A stretch of 64,000 nt of DNA from the NCBI GenBank assembly GCA_037013685.1, contig CM072885.1, positions 70,411,785-70,475,784 of the forward strand. The letters run 5' to 3'. This DNA is from Acridotheres tristis (Eukaryota; Chordata; Aves; Passeriformes; Sturnidae). Positions 14,132 to 27,024 of this stretch are shown here, piece by piece (position 1 is the stretch's first letter; each line of letters begins with the position of its first letter). Below the pieces are notes generated by a model. The model did no database searches, had not been told where the DNA came from, and saw only the letters and a program-made list of their open reading frames with translations. Both the position numbers and the translations under genes were made by a program.

Positions 14132-14442
14132 GGTTCCCTCCCCCCCAGCTGTTCTCACAGCACTCTGCCCAAAATATTTATTTATTTATTCATTTATTTA
14201 TTTATTTAGGTTCCCTCCCCCCAGCTGTTCTCACAGCACTCTGCCCAAAATTTATTTATTTATTTATTTATTTATTTAGGTTCCCTTCCCCCAGCTGTTC
14301 TCACAGCACTCTGCCCAAAATATTTATTTATTTATTCATTTATTTATTTATTTAGGTTCCCTCCCCCCAGCTGTTCTCACAGCACTCTGCCCAAATTATT
14401 TATTTGTTTATTTGTTTGTTTGTTTATTTATTTATTTATTTT
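13409..14442. repeat. 13-copy composite minisatellite with embedded (TTTA)n
   Basis: A GC-rich core of roughly 42 bp, starting AGGTTCCCT and containing CAGCTGTTCTCACAGCACTC then TGCCCAAA, occurs 13 times. Each core is followed by a TTTA tetranucleotide run of variable length (about 6 to 18 repeats), so the period ranges from about 67 to 108 bp. The cores differ mainly by TTCCC versus CCCCC and a few substitutions. Occasional TTCA, TCTA and TTTG variants occur in the TTTA tracts. The final tract at 14400-14442 decays into TTTG/TTTA. Open frames here encode only repeat-derived sequence. Confidence 0.97.
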
Positions 14443-15190
14443 TCTGTCCTGCTCCCTGGAACTGGAGAGGGGCCAGGAGTGTGGCAGCTCCTCAGAAATC
14501 CCAGGCTTGTCCTTCTCTTGTCATGGGGTGGTGTTTGCACCACTTAATTAGTGGCTTGTGGGAAGTTTCTTCTGCCTTCACTCAGAGCCAGGATTTAAAA
14601 GCACATGAAGGAAATGGATTTTCTCGTGTTTGGGTTTGGGTGTTTATTAAATCTTATACAAAGTACAGAGAGTTCAACAACACTTTCAGGCACCAGCTAG
14701 AAGTGAGCAAAATGGAGATGGATCCAGCTGCTAAAGGTGTCTTAAAGCTAAACAGTCCAATAGAGAAATAACACATTATTTATGCTTTTAACCCAATAAC
14801 CAAATTCCTGTGACCCTAGTGTGGCACTGACTGACCAACCAGAAACTACTGCCTGAAACCATGAAGAAGAAGGAAAATTAAAAGACACCCCCCAAAATCC
14901 TCCATCTTGTCCCATACCTATTACTGTATTATAAAAACTTCAAACCCCTTTATCCTGTGAAATCACACACTTTTATTTAACTACCCACCCATGACTTTAA
15001 CTCCATCACTCAAATTTGGAAGCTTCTGCAGGGGGTCAGTGCCTGAGAGCACAGAAAACTCAAAACCCCCGGGTCTGTGGGATGCAGAATTCTCTGAGGA
15101 GAAAGGTTGGAACGCTCATTTCTGCTCCCTGACCTTTAAGGAAGGGTCTGTTCTTTGTGCTTTCACCCTTTGGAGCTGGTGGTGAAATTT
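14443..15190 (-). mobile_element. possible LTR or ERV remnant
   Basis: The region carries a TTTATTAAATC word, which on the minus strand gives an AATAAA-type polyadenylation signal, inside mixed-GC sequence unlike the surrounding AT-rich intron. Further on it has a C-rich ACACCCCCCAAAATCCTCCA segment that resembles retroviral leader or polypurine sequence in reverse. No coding domain, primer-binding site or terminal repeat could be shown. The call is an inference with uncertain borders. Confidence 0.22.
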
Positions 15191-18100
15191 TCAGGTTCCA
15201 GGGGATGGGCAGGTACTGACAGGGTGGCAGCACTGCTGAGAGGGGTCAGCCTTCAATTAGCAAATTATCCTCGGTGCCTGAACTGCCCTTCACTCTTGCT
15301 GGTGTTCAACTTCTTTCCAAAACATGTTAATTAAGGAATATCTAAATGGTATACTTTCAATTTATAACAAGTGGTGCAGAGAGGTGAGAAAGCACCCCTG
15401 TTGGGTTAATTTTCCCCATGAATGAAAACCTTGTTTCTATGTTAAATAACTTGTTAGAATTTGAGTTAAAACTTCTGGAGTTTCATATCACCTCAGACTC
15501 AGAAATTGTTGCACAGTGAATAGTTCCAGTCAAACATGCCAGTAAAATAACAGGGCTGCCTGGCAAAAAAACTTTGCTTCTGTGAAGCTCTGTTATTGAA
15601 GGTAATGGTTTGAGAGAATGCAGTTTTAAAACATGGAAATATTATGTAAAATCAATAGATGTATTGGGTACTATTTATTTCTCTGATATTTCAGGTTGGG
15701 TTTTTTTTTAAATTCTGTCAGCAGCAGGTGTTAAATTCTACTAAACCAGTGAAAAATAGAAATAAATATTTAATTTACTGTACCTATCAATTATATAAAA
15801 TTGGCTTATGAAATATTAAAGTATCTTTTAAGAGTTTGCAAGTAGAAACACTAGTTAGAAAATCCACTTCCTTAACTGAAACTTAATATAGATGTGGAAA
15901 TAAACTAAGCATGATTTTAGGGTTGTAGGTCCTGGATTTTTTTTTTTTTTTTTTTTTTTTTGGTTGCTTTTTAAGGTATCAGGGTAAGGTATTTTTTAAG
16001 GTATTAAGGTACAAGGCCTTTCTGGGTTCCTCTTGTTACAGCTCAGATTGTGTTGGGGACATCTTGGAAATAATGGAAGAGATTCCCTTCTTTGATACTC
16101 TAATTTGGAATTTCATCCTCTGGGAAATGTTCCTGATTTGGTTTTGTTGGTTTTTTTTTTTTTCCAATTCCTTTTCAGAAACTGTAATTTTAAAATTCAG
16201 CATCTCTCAGATAAGACAATTTAAGATTTCTGCCTGTACTTCATAGTTAGTAAAGACAATAGCTTTCCCAGAGGTGCCTGTCGTAGTCCTCCTTCTGAGG
16301 GAATTTTTCAAAGACTGAATTGACAGCAAAGGCCACAGTGTTCGTGGCAAGTCAGCAGGGATCTGACATTTCATTGTCTTTTGTACCTTTGATGTTTCTT
16401 TCCTGCTAGCATTTGGGTTATAAAGTGATTTCCCTGCAGTGTGCAGCTGCACTGATTTCTCAAGTTGAGTTTTTCCTAAATCTAAGATGTAGGAAAGATT
16501 CCTCCTTGGTGACACCAGGAGTTCTTCTTGAGCATCTTGAACATCTTCTTTCCATCACCTTTGCAGTCATGCTGCCAGTCCAGTGTCCCAATTTACCAGC
16601 CTGTCCCAACCATCACAGGAGTGAAGGAGTGAAATATTGTAGTTTGTCACCAAGATCTGTTGGTTCACCTCTAATGGACCAAAAAAGGAGACAAGGGATG
16701 ATGTTCCATGCTCCATGCATCACTCTGAACTTAAATTCTGGAATGCAAAGTTGTGAGTGATGTATCTTCAAAAGCCTCTTTCCCACTAATCCTGGCAAGT
16801 GAGAGCTGAGAGGAAGCACAAAGCCTTACTCATAAATGGGGTTTGGGAGCAGAGCTGACCCCAGGCTGTGGAAGCAGCTTGGGGGGCTGTGATGGAGAAG
16901 GGATGCTGTTCCTTGGCAATCCCAGTGCCCAGGGAGAGGAGGGGTGGCATTTTTCTGCTGGTTCTCTGCTACCGTGACACCACACAATAAAAGGCAAGAA
17001 GAGAGCATGTGAGTGCATGAAATGGTATTTCTAGAGAAAGCACAGGAGCAGAGTTCACAGAGGACATCTTTTGTTGCTACTCACTTGATCCCAGAGTTCT
17101 GACAACTGAAGAGCAGAGGGACGGGAACTAGAAGAATTCCTGGGATTCTGTAGGATTCTGGCTGTTTTAAAAAATAATTTTCATTGTCTGCCCCTACATT
17201 TTTGAATTTTATAGCAGAGCATCCACCTGGACTCCTGCTATGTGCAAAGTGACAGCAGGAAAACTTTGCCACGAATACTTTGTAGGGACCTGCTAAATGG
17301 TTCCTGAAATGTCAGGCTACATAATCCAAGGGATATTTTAATTCTGTAATTCTCATATTTCCATGAATAAAAAGTGAATCCAGAAACACAGTCCTGAGAC
17401 ACAGCAGTTTCTAGTTTTTCTAGGATGGCTCCTCTCATACAAAGTTGGATGGCTGCTGGTTATCCTGACTGAAAGCTCCGTGCTCTCTGTTGGTAACTCA
17501 CTAGCCAGGTTGGTGTTGTATTTGGGCACTGGATCTCAGCAAATGCAGCTTCAGGCCAGAATCCTCCAGGAACTTCAGCTGGGTGGACCCTGTGCCTGGG
17601 TTGGAATTCCTGCTCAGCTTTAAACTAAGAGTCTCCAGAGAGCACTGCAGAAATGCTTCTTTCTTCCCTAGAACTAAACCAAAAATATCCTAGTAAAATA
17701 AGCAGAGCTACTCCGTGCCCCTGAACAACTCCTTGGTGAGTTCATTTGCAGGCACTTGCTTGTGTTATGAATTAAGAACTGAAGCTGGGAGAGAAACTCA
17801 AGAAGAAAGTAATGTATTTTTTTCTTCTAAAATGTTGAAGAGATTGAGCAAAAAAAAAAAAAATTAGCGAGAGGTAAAGAGAAGCTTTTAGGTTTGAAGT
17901 GTTCTTGTGCCTTTTTTACTGTCCTAAGAACACAGTTTGGAGTGAAACACAGGAACATGCAGAACACTTTGTCACCTGAGTATAAAAGTGCTGCAGATGA
18001 GGACAAATGATTATTAAAACTGGATTTTGTTGCTCTTTCCTGTTTAATGAATGCCTTGTTCGTGAAAGAGAAGCAGGAGAGATCTGAGATTATTTGTGGG

Positions 18101-19333
18101 GGATTTTCTTATGGCAGAAGACAAAGGAAAAATAAGAATGGAACCAGTTAAAGTCAGAAGGAGGCAGCTAATTATGGCTTTTGAGGTATCAGTGATGCAT
18201 TTTGTATTATTCCTGGCAGTGACTCCTGTATGGCTTGTAAGTTTTCTGTGTTTTCATTTGCTAAATTAGGTGGGGCATCACATGAAGAGTAAAGTAGTCA
18301 GTGAAATGTAGAAAGATTGAGATCATCACAATCGTGCAGAGCTTTTAGATGCCTTTCCACAAAATGTGGTTAGCTACAGCACTGATTTTTTTTTTTTTTT
18401 TTTTTTTTGGTTAATTTACTGGTGAATAATTTAAAAAGACCTGTTTACTTTTTAATAAAAAAGAAAGCTATAAATTGGCTGAGCGTTCCTAATGTTACTT
18501 AGAGCTGCCATTGAGCAGATGTTAGGGATTCTTAGTGGTAGGCTAGACCAAACTAAGTTTTATGAATAAACAAACAATTTCTTTTTACTACCAACTCTTT
18601 CAGGCTGATTCTCTCCCAAATTCACTGTGAATGGCTTTTTAAAGTCTCCTCATAAATAATTACCTTTCTTGTGGCACTTGGATTTTAATTATAGTGATGA
18701 ACTGTTTTAATAAGTTGTTAAATAATTTTATCTTTTCAGGAGTGAATCCATTTTCTCTTTCTCTTTGACTTCATCACTTCCTGGGACTTTTAATCCTTTT
18801 AATTCTTGCTAATTCACTTTTATAAATTCACCCTGGAGAAGTAAACAGCAACTGCAGCAGCATCATTTTTTTTTTTTTTTTTTTGAACTCTGTGCACGTA
18901 CACCCACCTCAGCTTGCTGGTTATCAATGCAACCATTTTGTTCCACTCAGTCATTTGGATCAAAATAAGCATGAAAAGGGAGGTAATTAAACGGAGACAA
19001 TGTGGTTTTGCTCTGGGTTAATGTCTGGGGGCTTTAGAGCCCTGCAGGGGAGTGGATGCAGCTCTTGGTTGATAGATAAAGGAGATGGAGCAGGGCTGGG
19101 CTTCACCCACAGCAGCATTTGCCAGTGTAAAAAAAAAAAAAAAGAAAAAAAAAACAAAAAACGGGGGTGGTTTGGTGGTGGGAAATGCTGAACACACCAT
19201 TCCTCCTCCTTTTTTTAAATTTTTATTTATTTATTTATTTATTTTTAATGCAGTTTGTGCCAGAAGGAGAGGGGCAGGCAGGGTGTGGTCACCCTTCCCA
19301 TCCCTGCCTCTGCAGCCTGGCCCTGACAGCCAC

Positions 19334-19940
19334 TTTTTTTTTTTTTTTTGGTACAAATTTTACATATAGTTTTTTTTGTTTTTTTTTGTTTGTTTTTATT
19401 GCTTGTCTGGGTTTTTTTGTGTTTTGGGTGGTTTTTTTTGGTTTTTTGCAAATTTTACATAGGTTGTTTTGTTTTGTATTTGATTTTTTTTTTTTGTGCA
19501 AATTTTACATATAATTTTTTTTGTTGTTTTTTTGTTTGTTTTTATTGCTTGTTTGGGGTTTTTTGTGTGTTTTGGGGTTTTGGTTTTTTTTTTTTTTGCA
19601 AATTTTACATAGGTTGTTTTGTTTTGTATTTGATTTTTTTTTTTTGGTGCAAATTTTACATATACTTTTTTTTGTTATTTTTTTTGTTTGTTTTTATTGC
19701 TTGTTTGGTTTTTTGTGTTTTGGGGTTTTTTTTGGTTTTTTTTGCAAATTTTACATAGGTTGTTTTGGTTTTCATTTGATTTTTTTGGTTTTTAAATTTT
19801 TTTTTTGGTACAAATTTTACATATAATTATTTTTTGTATTTTTTGTTTGTTTTTATCGCTTGTTTGGGCTTTTTTGTGTTTTGGTTTTTTTGTTTTTGGT
19901 TTTTTTTTTTGCAAATTTTACATAGATTTTTTTGGTACTT
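19334..19940. repeat. T-rich higher-order tandem array, ~150-bp unit
   Basis: The plus strand is almost only T and G. Two half-units alternate. One carries TACAAATTTTACATAT or GCAAATTTTACATAT (about 19351, 19498, 19648, 19809), and the other carries GCAAATTTTACATAG (about 19448, 19598, 19744, 19910). The pair repeats about every 150-165 bp, roughly four times, with poly-T and TGTTTGTTTTTATTGCTTG spacers. In the DERA pre-mRNA it would be a 600-nt U/G-rich tract. The apparent hydrophobic Phe/Leu-rich frames are products of the T-runs. Confidence 0.93.
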
Positions 19941-22900
19941 TTGTCCTGTAAGAAAGATGTAAAATGTGCTGTCTCAATGATAAGTGACATTTAATAATTT
20001 GCCACTAAATACTAATGAGTATTTAGTATTATATAATATTTATAATTATACAATGAGGAGATATATCCATCTAGCACAAAGAGAGTTTGATATTCAATTT
20101 CTTTGATTCACAGCATTTCAGTGAAAAGAGTGGAATGCCAAAGTTCAAAATGATAATATATATTCAGTGTAAGATTTAAAAATGTAAAACTTACGTATAA
20201 AATGCAGATTTGAAGACTGGAATATCACCTTTGTTTCTCCAGTGGACTGGTGAAATCACCATTTCTCCATTGGTTTCAATATTTTTTTTTTTTTTAAACT
20301 AAAACCCATGCTGTTGTTTAATCAGATTTTTGGTTCTTTTGGGTTTGAGATGCTCCCCATAATTGCAGTGTGTGGTCAGATCAGCACACAGGCTGTTGAC
20401 ACAGGGAGGTAAAATCCCCAGCCATATTAAAATACCTTTTTATGAGTTATTCCCTATTTGTGATGGTCCTTACTGGTCTTTTTTATTTCCTTCATTCGAG
20501 TCATGCTCAGTTGATGTTATGCCAGAAAATCCTGACTGAATTTATCAGCAACACACTTTCCTAAAACATCCCTTCGAAATAAAATTGCAGGTTTTGCCAT
20601 GTAAGCATTGTTAATAATGCAATGGGAGGAAAAAAAAAGGATTTCTTAAAAAACCAGAAGTGTCTTTCCCTGGATGCCAGCAGAGAGGTGCCCCCTGCTT
20701 GGAGTGTGGCTGCACAGCCAGGGGGTTCTGGTTGTTTTGTTTTTTTTTTTTTCATTGAAGGGAGCTGGCAGGTTTTTTGGTATTCAGGCTGCCTGAAGAG
20801 TTGGAGACATTGCAAAACAACCCCACTGACAGTAATTAAAAATGTGTGTACCTGGAAGTTCTCACCTGCACTGCAGCCTACACACCTGGCCTTTGGCAGT
20901 TCTGCCCAATGGCAGATTGTCAAGGTGGAGAATGAAAAAAGAAACACTCAGAGGGGCAAAATTTGCTGGAAAGGAGGAGCTTTAAGTAAAATTTCTGCCC
21001 TTTAAAAACCAAGCACTGTGATGCCTTATATGTATAGGTAAAACCACCCATGGGGTTACCCTTTGGATCAGGAGAATCCAGGGAGTCCATGACAAAATCT
21101 CTGTGTTTGCAACTTGTTGGTGTTGAAGATGTTTGAATGTCAGAAAAAATAAGCTGAAAGTGCCTCACATTTTCCTGGTAATCTCGAGATCACCAGAGTG
21201 GAATGCTCATCCCTCAGTGCAAGCCCTGCAGAAATCTGTTCTGCCTGGTTTGTAAAAGCCAGGTGGAAACAAACAGGTCACAGATGAGTCCGGTGACATC
21301 TGGCACTTTTATTTTATTTTATTTTTTTTTTGGTTTTCAGGCAAAGCCAGAAGCCAAAACACTGACCCTCCCAAATGCTCAAGGGAAATACCTTTGCTCC
21401 TGGAAATCCTCCCCTGGTGCTGTGCCAGCTGCCTTTGGTTTTGGGGCACGGTGTGGAAGAGGGGCTGGTGCTGCTGCTTGTCCTCTGCATGCCAAGCAGG
21501 CTGGGTGCTGGAGCTGATTCTGCCTGTGGCATTTAGACATGGACTTTGAAATCTCAAAAATCAATCCTGCCTTTCTCTGGGTTAGCGTAGGAACAGAATC
21601 TTAAACTGCTTTTAACATCAAGTGTTGAGAAACACTCAAAGTGACATTGAAGTGTCATGATTTTGGCTGCATTATGGATGGTGGGTTTTTAAAAATCTTT
21701 AAAATTCATAGCACCTTCTTGATAAAGTAGACTGATTTTCTACTTGCTTTATTCAGTGTGGAGTATTTCCAAATTGATTTTAAACAGCTATTTCTTCAAT
21801 TTGAGTAATTTTGTTACAAGCTAATAGACAATAGCTAAGTGTACCTGAGCTTTAATGTTAACATATTTGTTTCAGAGTTGTTATCAACGTTAAAAAGCAC
21901 AAAGCCAAATGTGGTTGCTAAAACATGGAATGCAATATGCCATGTAGTGCTCTGATACTAAGCCATCATGCATATTTATTATTTTCTTCCAAATTGCAGT
22001 GCTATTACTGGTAGATATATCAGGGTTTTAGCCTCAGTCTGTAATATGTCATGTATAGCACAACATTTTGAGAGGCTGAGATGTATTGATCCAAAACCAA
22101 GAATGCCAAGAGGGACAAAGCCTGACTTAGACCAGTGCTGGTTCAATTATATCAAGGTTTAAGCTAATTTATCATTGTTTAAGTTAATTTAAGTGTGAAC
22201 AAGGAAGTGATGCAATGAATTTCAGTGTTTGTAAAGGAAGCTTAAAGGGGGAGATTTTCATGCCAAGTCCAGTTTCTCCCACAGCATTTTGGTTTTTCAG
22301 CTGTCCTAAACAGAGCATGTGGCTCAGGTCTGAGAGTGCTTGCATTCAGTCTGAAAGGAGAGGCCAATCTTTGTGTTTCTTCATCAGTAATTGCTGGGGG
22401 AGGCCCCAGATTTGGGAATGTGGGGCCAGAGCTGTGCCACCAGCACTGCCTCCTGCCCTGGCTGCTCCCTGCCTGCTGCACTCTCTGCCTGTGCTGGGGA
22501 CGTTTCTGCTGATGTCTCTTTGTCTTTTGAATCCTGCTCAAAATCAGGAGTGTGGCAAAAAACCAGCCCACAGAATGGCTTGTAGAGGAAATCAGCCCTG
22601 CAAGTGGGTAAGCTGAGAGAAAGGGCTGGCTTTTCCCAGTGATGGTAAGGGTAGGATTAGGTGTTGGGATGCCTTGATTGATTTCTTCTTTCTGCCTTTG
22701 GCTTGTCATGTGTCCTTAGGCAAACTGCTTCAGCAGTTCCACCAGTGCCATCTGCAAAATGAAATCAGGTTAATGTAGGACATAGACCATAACACCCCTG
22801 AGGGCAGTGCGTGCTGCACCCTTTCAAAGAGGGAAAATGGGATCCTGGTGAAAAAAAATGAGATTTACCAATACAGGAATCCCATAAACTTCCTTGTCCC

Positions 22901-23144
22901 ACAACAGGTCATTCCAGCTGCCTCCTCTTTGGGGAGGAGGAGGAATGGCTGTTCCAGCAGCCTGGAATCCTTCACCCTGGCATGTCCCAGCACTGCTGCT
23001 GCATGGCAATGCAGGGAGGTGACTGGGAGCATGTTTCCCTCTGGCCTCCAAGCCAGGTGCCACCAGGGACTGGGATTCCAGCTGTGGTCCTTGGACCTGG
23101 AGCACAGGTCAATTATTTATCTCCTCTTTCTCCAGGCCACATAG

Positions 23145-23667
23145 GGATTGGATTGGATTGGATGGGATGGGATTGGATTGGGTTGGATTGGATGGGATGG
23201 GATTGGGTTGGATTGGATTGGATTGGATTGGATTGGATTGGATTGGATTGGATTGGATTGGATTGGATGGGATTGGATTGGATTGGATTGGATGGGATGG
23301 GATGGGATGGGATTGAATTGGATTGGATTGGGTTGGGTTGGATTGGATTGGATTGGATTGGATTGGACTGGATTGGATGGGATTGGATGGGATGGGAATG
23401 GATTGGATTGGATTGGATTGGATTGGATTGGATTGGATTGGATTGGATTGGATTGGATTGGATGGGATAGAAATGGATTGCATTGGATTGGATGAGATTT
23501 GATGGGATTGAATTGGATGGATGGGATGGGATGGGATTGGACTGGATTGGACTGGATTGGATTGGATTGGACTGGATTGGACTGGATGGGATGGGATTGG
23601 ATTGGACTGGATTGGATTGGACTGGATTGGATGGGGTTGGATGGGGTTGGATGGGGTTGGATTGGAA
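23145..23667. repeat. (GGATT)n pentanucleotide satellite array
   Basis: About 520 bp of GGATT units are interspersed with GGATG, GGGTT and GGACT variants. The variants are clustered: GGACTGGATT alternation is confined to about 23.54-23.63 kb, and GGATGGGGTT to the 3' end. All frames on both strands stay open because the variants create few stops. The reading frames are not genes. Confidence 0.98.
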
Positions 23668-26600
23668 GGAATGCTCTGAGAACAGCAAGTGCCTATCCTT
23701 TGTAGCCAAGCAGCAAAGGTGGTCTGGCTTTTCCTGCTGAACCTTCTAAAGAAACATTTTAAGTGAACACACAGGAACTCACACTAATTAAGTAATAGTA
23801 TTCTGTGGAGACCCGTGGTAGACACTGCAACAGGGCATTAGCAAGCTGTGCATATTCAGCAATGCTGAATTCTTTCAGACATCATCTGCAGGGAATTCTG
23901 CCTAAGTGTGGACTTGATAATTTGTCCCTCTGTGTGCCCGTGTAAGTGTTCCTAAGGACGTGCTTTGGCCTGCAGAGCCCCTGTTACTGGAGGTGCTGTT
24001 CGAGAAAGGGAGCCTCCATTCTGAGTCTTGGAAGCCAGCCTGGGATGGTAGGATGGCTTTTCACTGCTTTTCCTACTTGTAAACAGACATTAAAGATGGA
24101 GCCCTATGATGGGATTTTAACTTTTTTTTCCCCTCTGTGCAGACACTTTTTAAAACGGGTAGTTCTCAACAGACCAAGTTATGAGCCAGCATTTTTCAGT
24201 GAGACACAGGCATGTGAAAACATGCACAGGCACCTCACCAAGTGGTGTGGCAGTGCAGCCTCGTGTCTTGGAGCCAAAGCTACCTGGTGAGCTGCTGCTG
24301 AACAGAGTTGTCACAGCTTTGTGTTCTCTTCTCCTGGCTGGCAAAGTGCAGCTAACAGGGGATGTATTTTCTCTCACTGCTGGAGCAGGATAAGGACGTG
24401 TCAGCAGCACAATTAAAGATGAGGACATGTAAGTGGGACAATTAAGGATGACTCAACTGACAAGAATTAGCTGCTATATTAGCCTTTTATATCTTGCCCT
24501 GCCTCTTATTTTCAGAGGGTTGTTAACCTGGTCACCCCTGGTAAGGCTAATTGTGTGTGAATCTGAAGACCCTGAGTGTGGCTGCTCATAAAATAGAAAG
24601 ATGACTTGCTAATGGGACTTCATGCACATTTGGTACTGTTTTGTCCTTGCTGCCTCGTCAGCAGAAACAGCAGGTGGGTTTGCAGGTCCATTCTGAGCAG
24701 AATGCCACTTTTTGCCACCAGTCCTGGAAGTCTTGGATGGAAGGATGTGTGTTCTCCCTGTGTCACTGCACGTTGTCAGAGCTCAGTTGCAGCAGTGAGG
24801 ATCTATTCGTGCTCATTGCAGATACTCACAAAGCAGCACGGCATAATCGTCCCTCTGCAAGCAGCTCTCTCCAAACTATTGTTTCAAACTGCCAGCCACA
24901 TCTTTGTTCTCTATTAGGAGGAAGGAGTCTGTGGGTATCAGGAGATAATCATTCCCCAAGGGGGTTTGAAACACTTCACAACCAAAAGGTTGTGATTGCT
25001 CCACCACTGCTGTACTGCTTATTATTCCTTATTGCTTAATTATGGAATCAGAGTGTGTTTTCCTGGATGCTGTCATCTGAATGAGATTCTCCACTTCTCA
25101 TGCTCTGCCTCAGTGTTACGTGGACTGGAAATCTCTGTAGATGTACAGGGCAGGCCAGTTCTGGGAGCTCTTCTGATTTCTTGGGAGGGAAAAAGAGCAT
25201 TCATAAATGAGGCTGTGTATCTAGAAAAGGAAAAAATATCATGGACTTCCTCTGAAGTAAATGCCTGCTTGTGTTGAACCCACAACTTTGGTGTTATTGC
25301 AGCATATTCTAACCCATCTCCCTGGTTCAGTGAATCTCACATGACTTGCCTCCTTGAAAAGAAATGTACTCTTGTGGCTTCACATTGGAAAAAAAAAATT
25401 AGAAAGTGTGGTCTTTTCCAAGCTCACTTGGCCTAGAAAACTACTCTGAATTACTGATTTTGTAAAATCTTGGATTTAATGCTTCACTGAATCATGTAAT
25501 CTACTCTAAGGAAGGGGAAAGCCATTCAGTGTGTATTTTTGCCTTAGCCTTGATTTTTGGAGTGTATTCATTCACAGGAAGATGAGAAGATGGGTGATAA
25601 AACTCAGGTTCCTAAATTTCCAGGTGAAACTCCTTCTGAACTTAATTCCTTAAACTTGTTCCTGGAAACTCGAATAAGAAATAGACTGTGTGAAAATCCT
25701 TTATTTTCACAAGGTTGGCATAAAGTTTGCTTAATGAGGTGCCTTTTATGGCAGCACTTGATTTTTAAATCCCTCTTTTCATTGCTGAAATCCAAATGTT
25801 AGTAGCACCTTCCATCATGGCTCTGTGTGCCAGGGTGGCTTCTGCAAGAGGCTGCCTGCAGTCCTGCCAGCAAGCTCTTGTGTCATAAAAAAGAATTTGT
25901 TCTGGAAATAAAAATGTATTGTTTTCATTGTTAGAGGATGCTACTAAATTGGCTGTATGTTTGTCTAATAATCACATCTAAAGCTGATTATTCTCATAAT
26001 AGCCTTAAGATATTATTTTAAAATAAATATATAAATGCACAACTTTTGTACTAATACTAGTTTTTAATCTCTTCTTGTTTCTATGAAGTCTGAATGAGAT
26101 TTTCAAAATTGAATAATAATTTGATCCGTTAATCTTTTGAAGCTAGTAATTTTATTTTCCCCTCTTTGCAGTCTCTGAGGCTCACAAATGAATAGAGCTT
26201 CATTACTGGAGTCTGCATTTAATAACCATTATCCATTATCTTGTAATTAAGACTCCCTGTAACGAATCATGAGGACAATGCAAAAATACATAGTACATTT
26301 CTTTAATGAACTGGAAAATGTTCATCTTGTTCTATTTAGTAATGAGTTGCTGAATAGTCATTAAATCCACTGGAGAATAGAACTAGATGGATTTTGAAGA
26401 CTATCTTGAGTTTGTGGTTCATCTATTAGAATTAAAATTTCATCTTCTATTTTTATCAACAGCTGATTAGAAGTCATTCTGTTTGACCAAATTGATTAGA
26501 AGACCATATACAAGGGCAGCTGTTGTTTAATGAAAGTTTTTAATGAAACTGTACCATAGAGACTTGTAATTATAAGACTTATAAAAGCTTTGACTTACCT

Positions 26601-27024
26601 TATAGCAGAAAAAAATGAGAAGTATTGCACTGAAGGACTTTTAAGTGCTACATTTCGAAAGGGAAATTAAAAATATAATTTGGAGATGTCGAAGTTTCAC
26701 TTCCAGTGCTGCTTGTTTCAGTGTGACTGTCACATGTCCGTGGTGCCTCTCTGGAAGGGGAGCAGCTCTGAAATGTGCAACTCAATTGTCTGTGCCGTGT
26801 GCCCTGCTCTTTGCAAAGCTCTGGCTGCTCTTAATCGCCTCTTCTGCACATTGCACCTCCCGTGGATTTGGAACCTTTCTGGCAAACAGCAAATGGAAGA
26901 CAATGGAAGGAGATGGTCACGGGAGGGTGCAGCTGAATCAGCCCTGGGCTGGCACGGAGAGCATCCCCCAGAGCTCCTGGTGCCACTGATGGCGTTTAGG
27001 AGGCACAGAAACTCTCTGGGGAGC

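Noticed and set aside
19085..19826. Phe/Leu-rich frames resembling membrane proteins
   Set aside because: They are translations of T-runs in the T-rich array.
22982..23740. Trp/Gly/Asp-rich and Asn/Pro/Ser-rich frames
   Set aside because: These are translations of the GGATT pentamer array.
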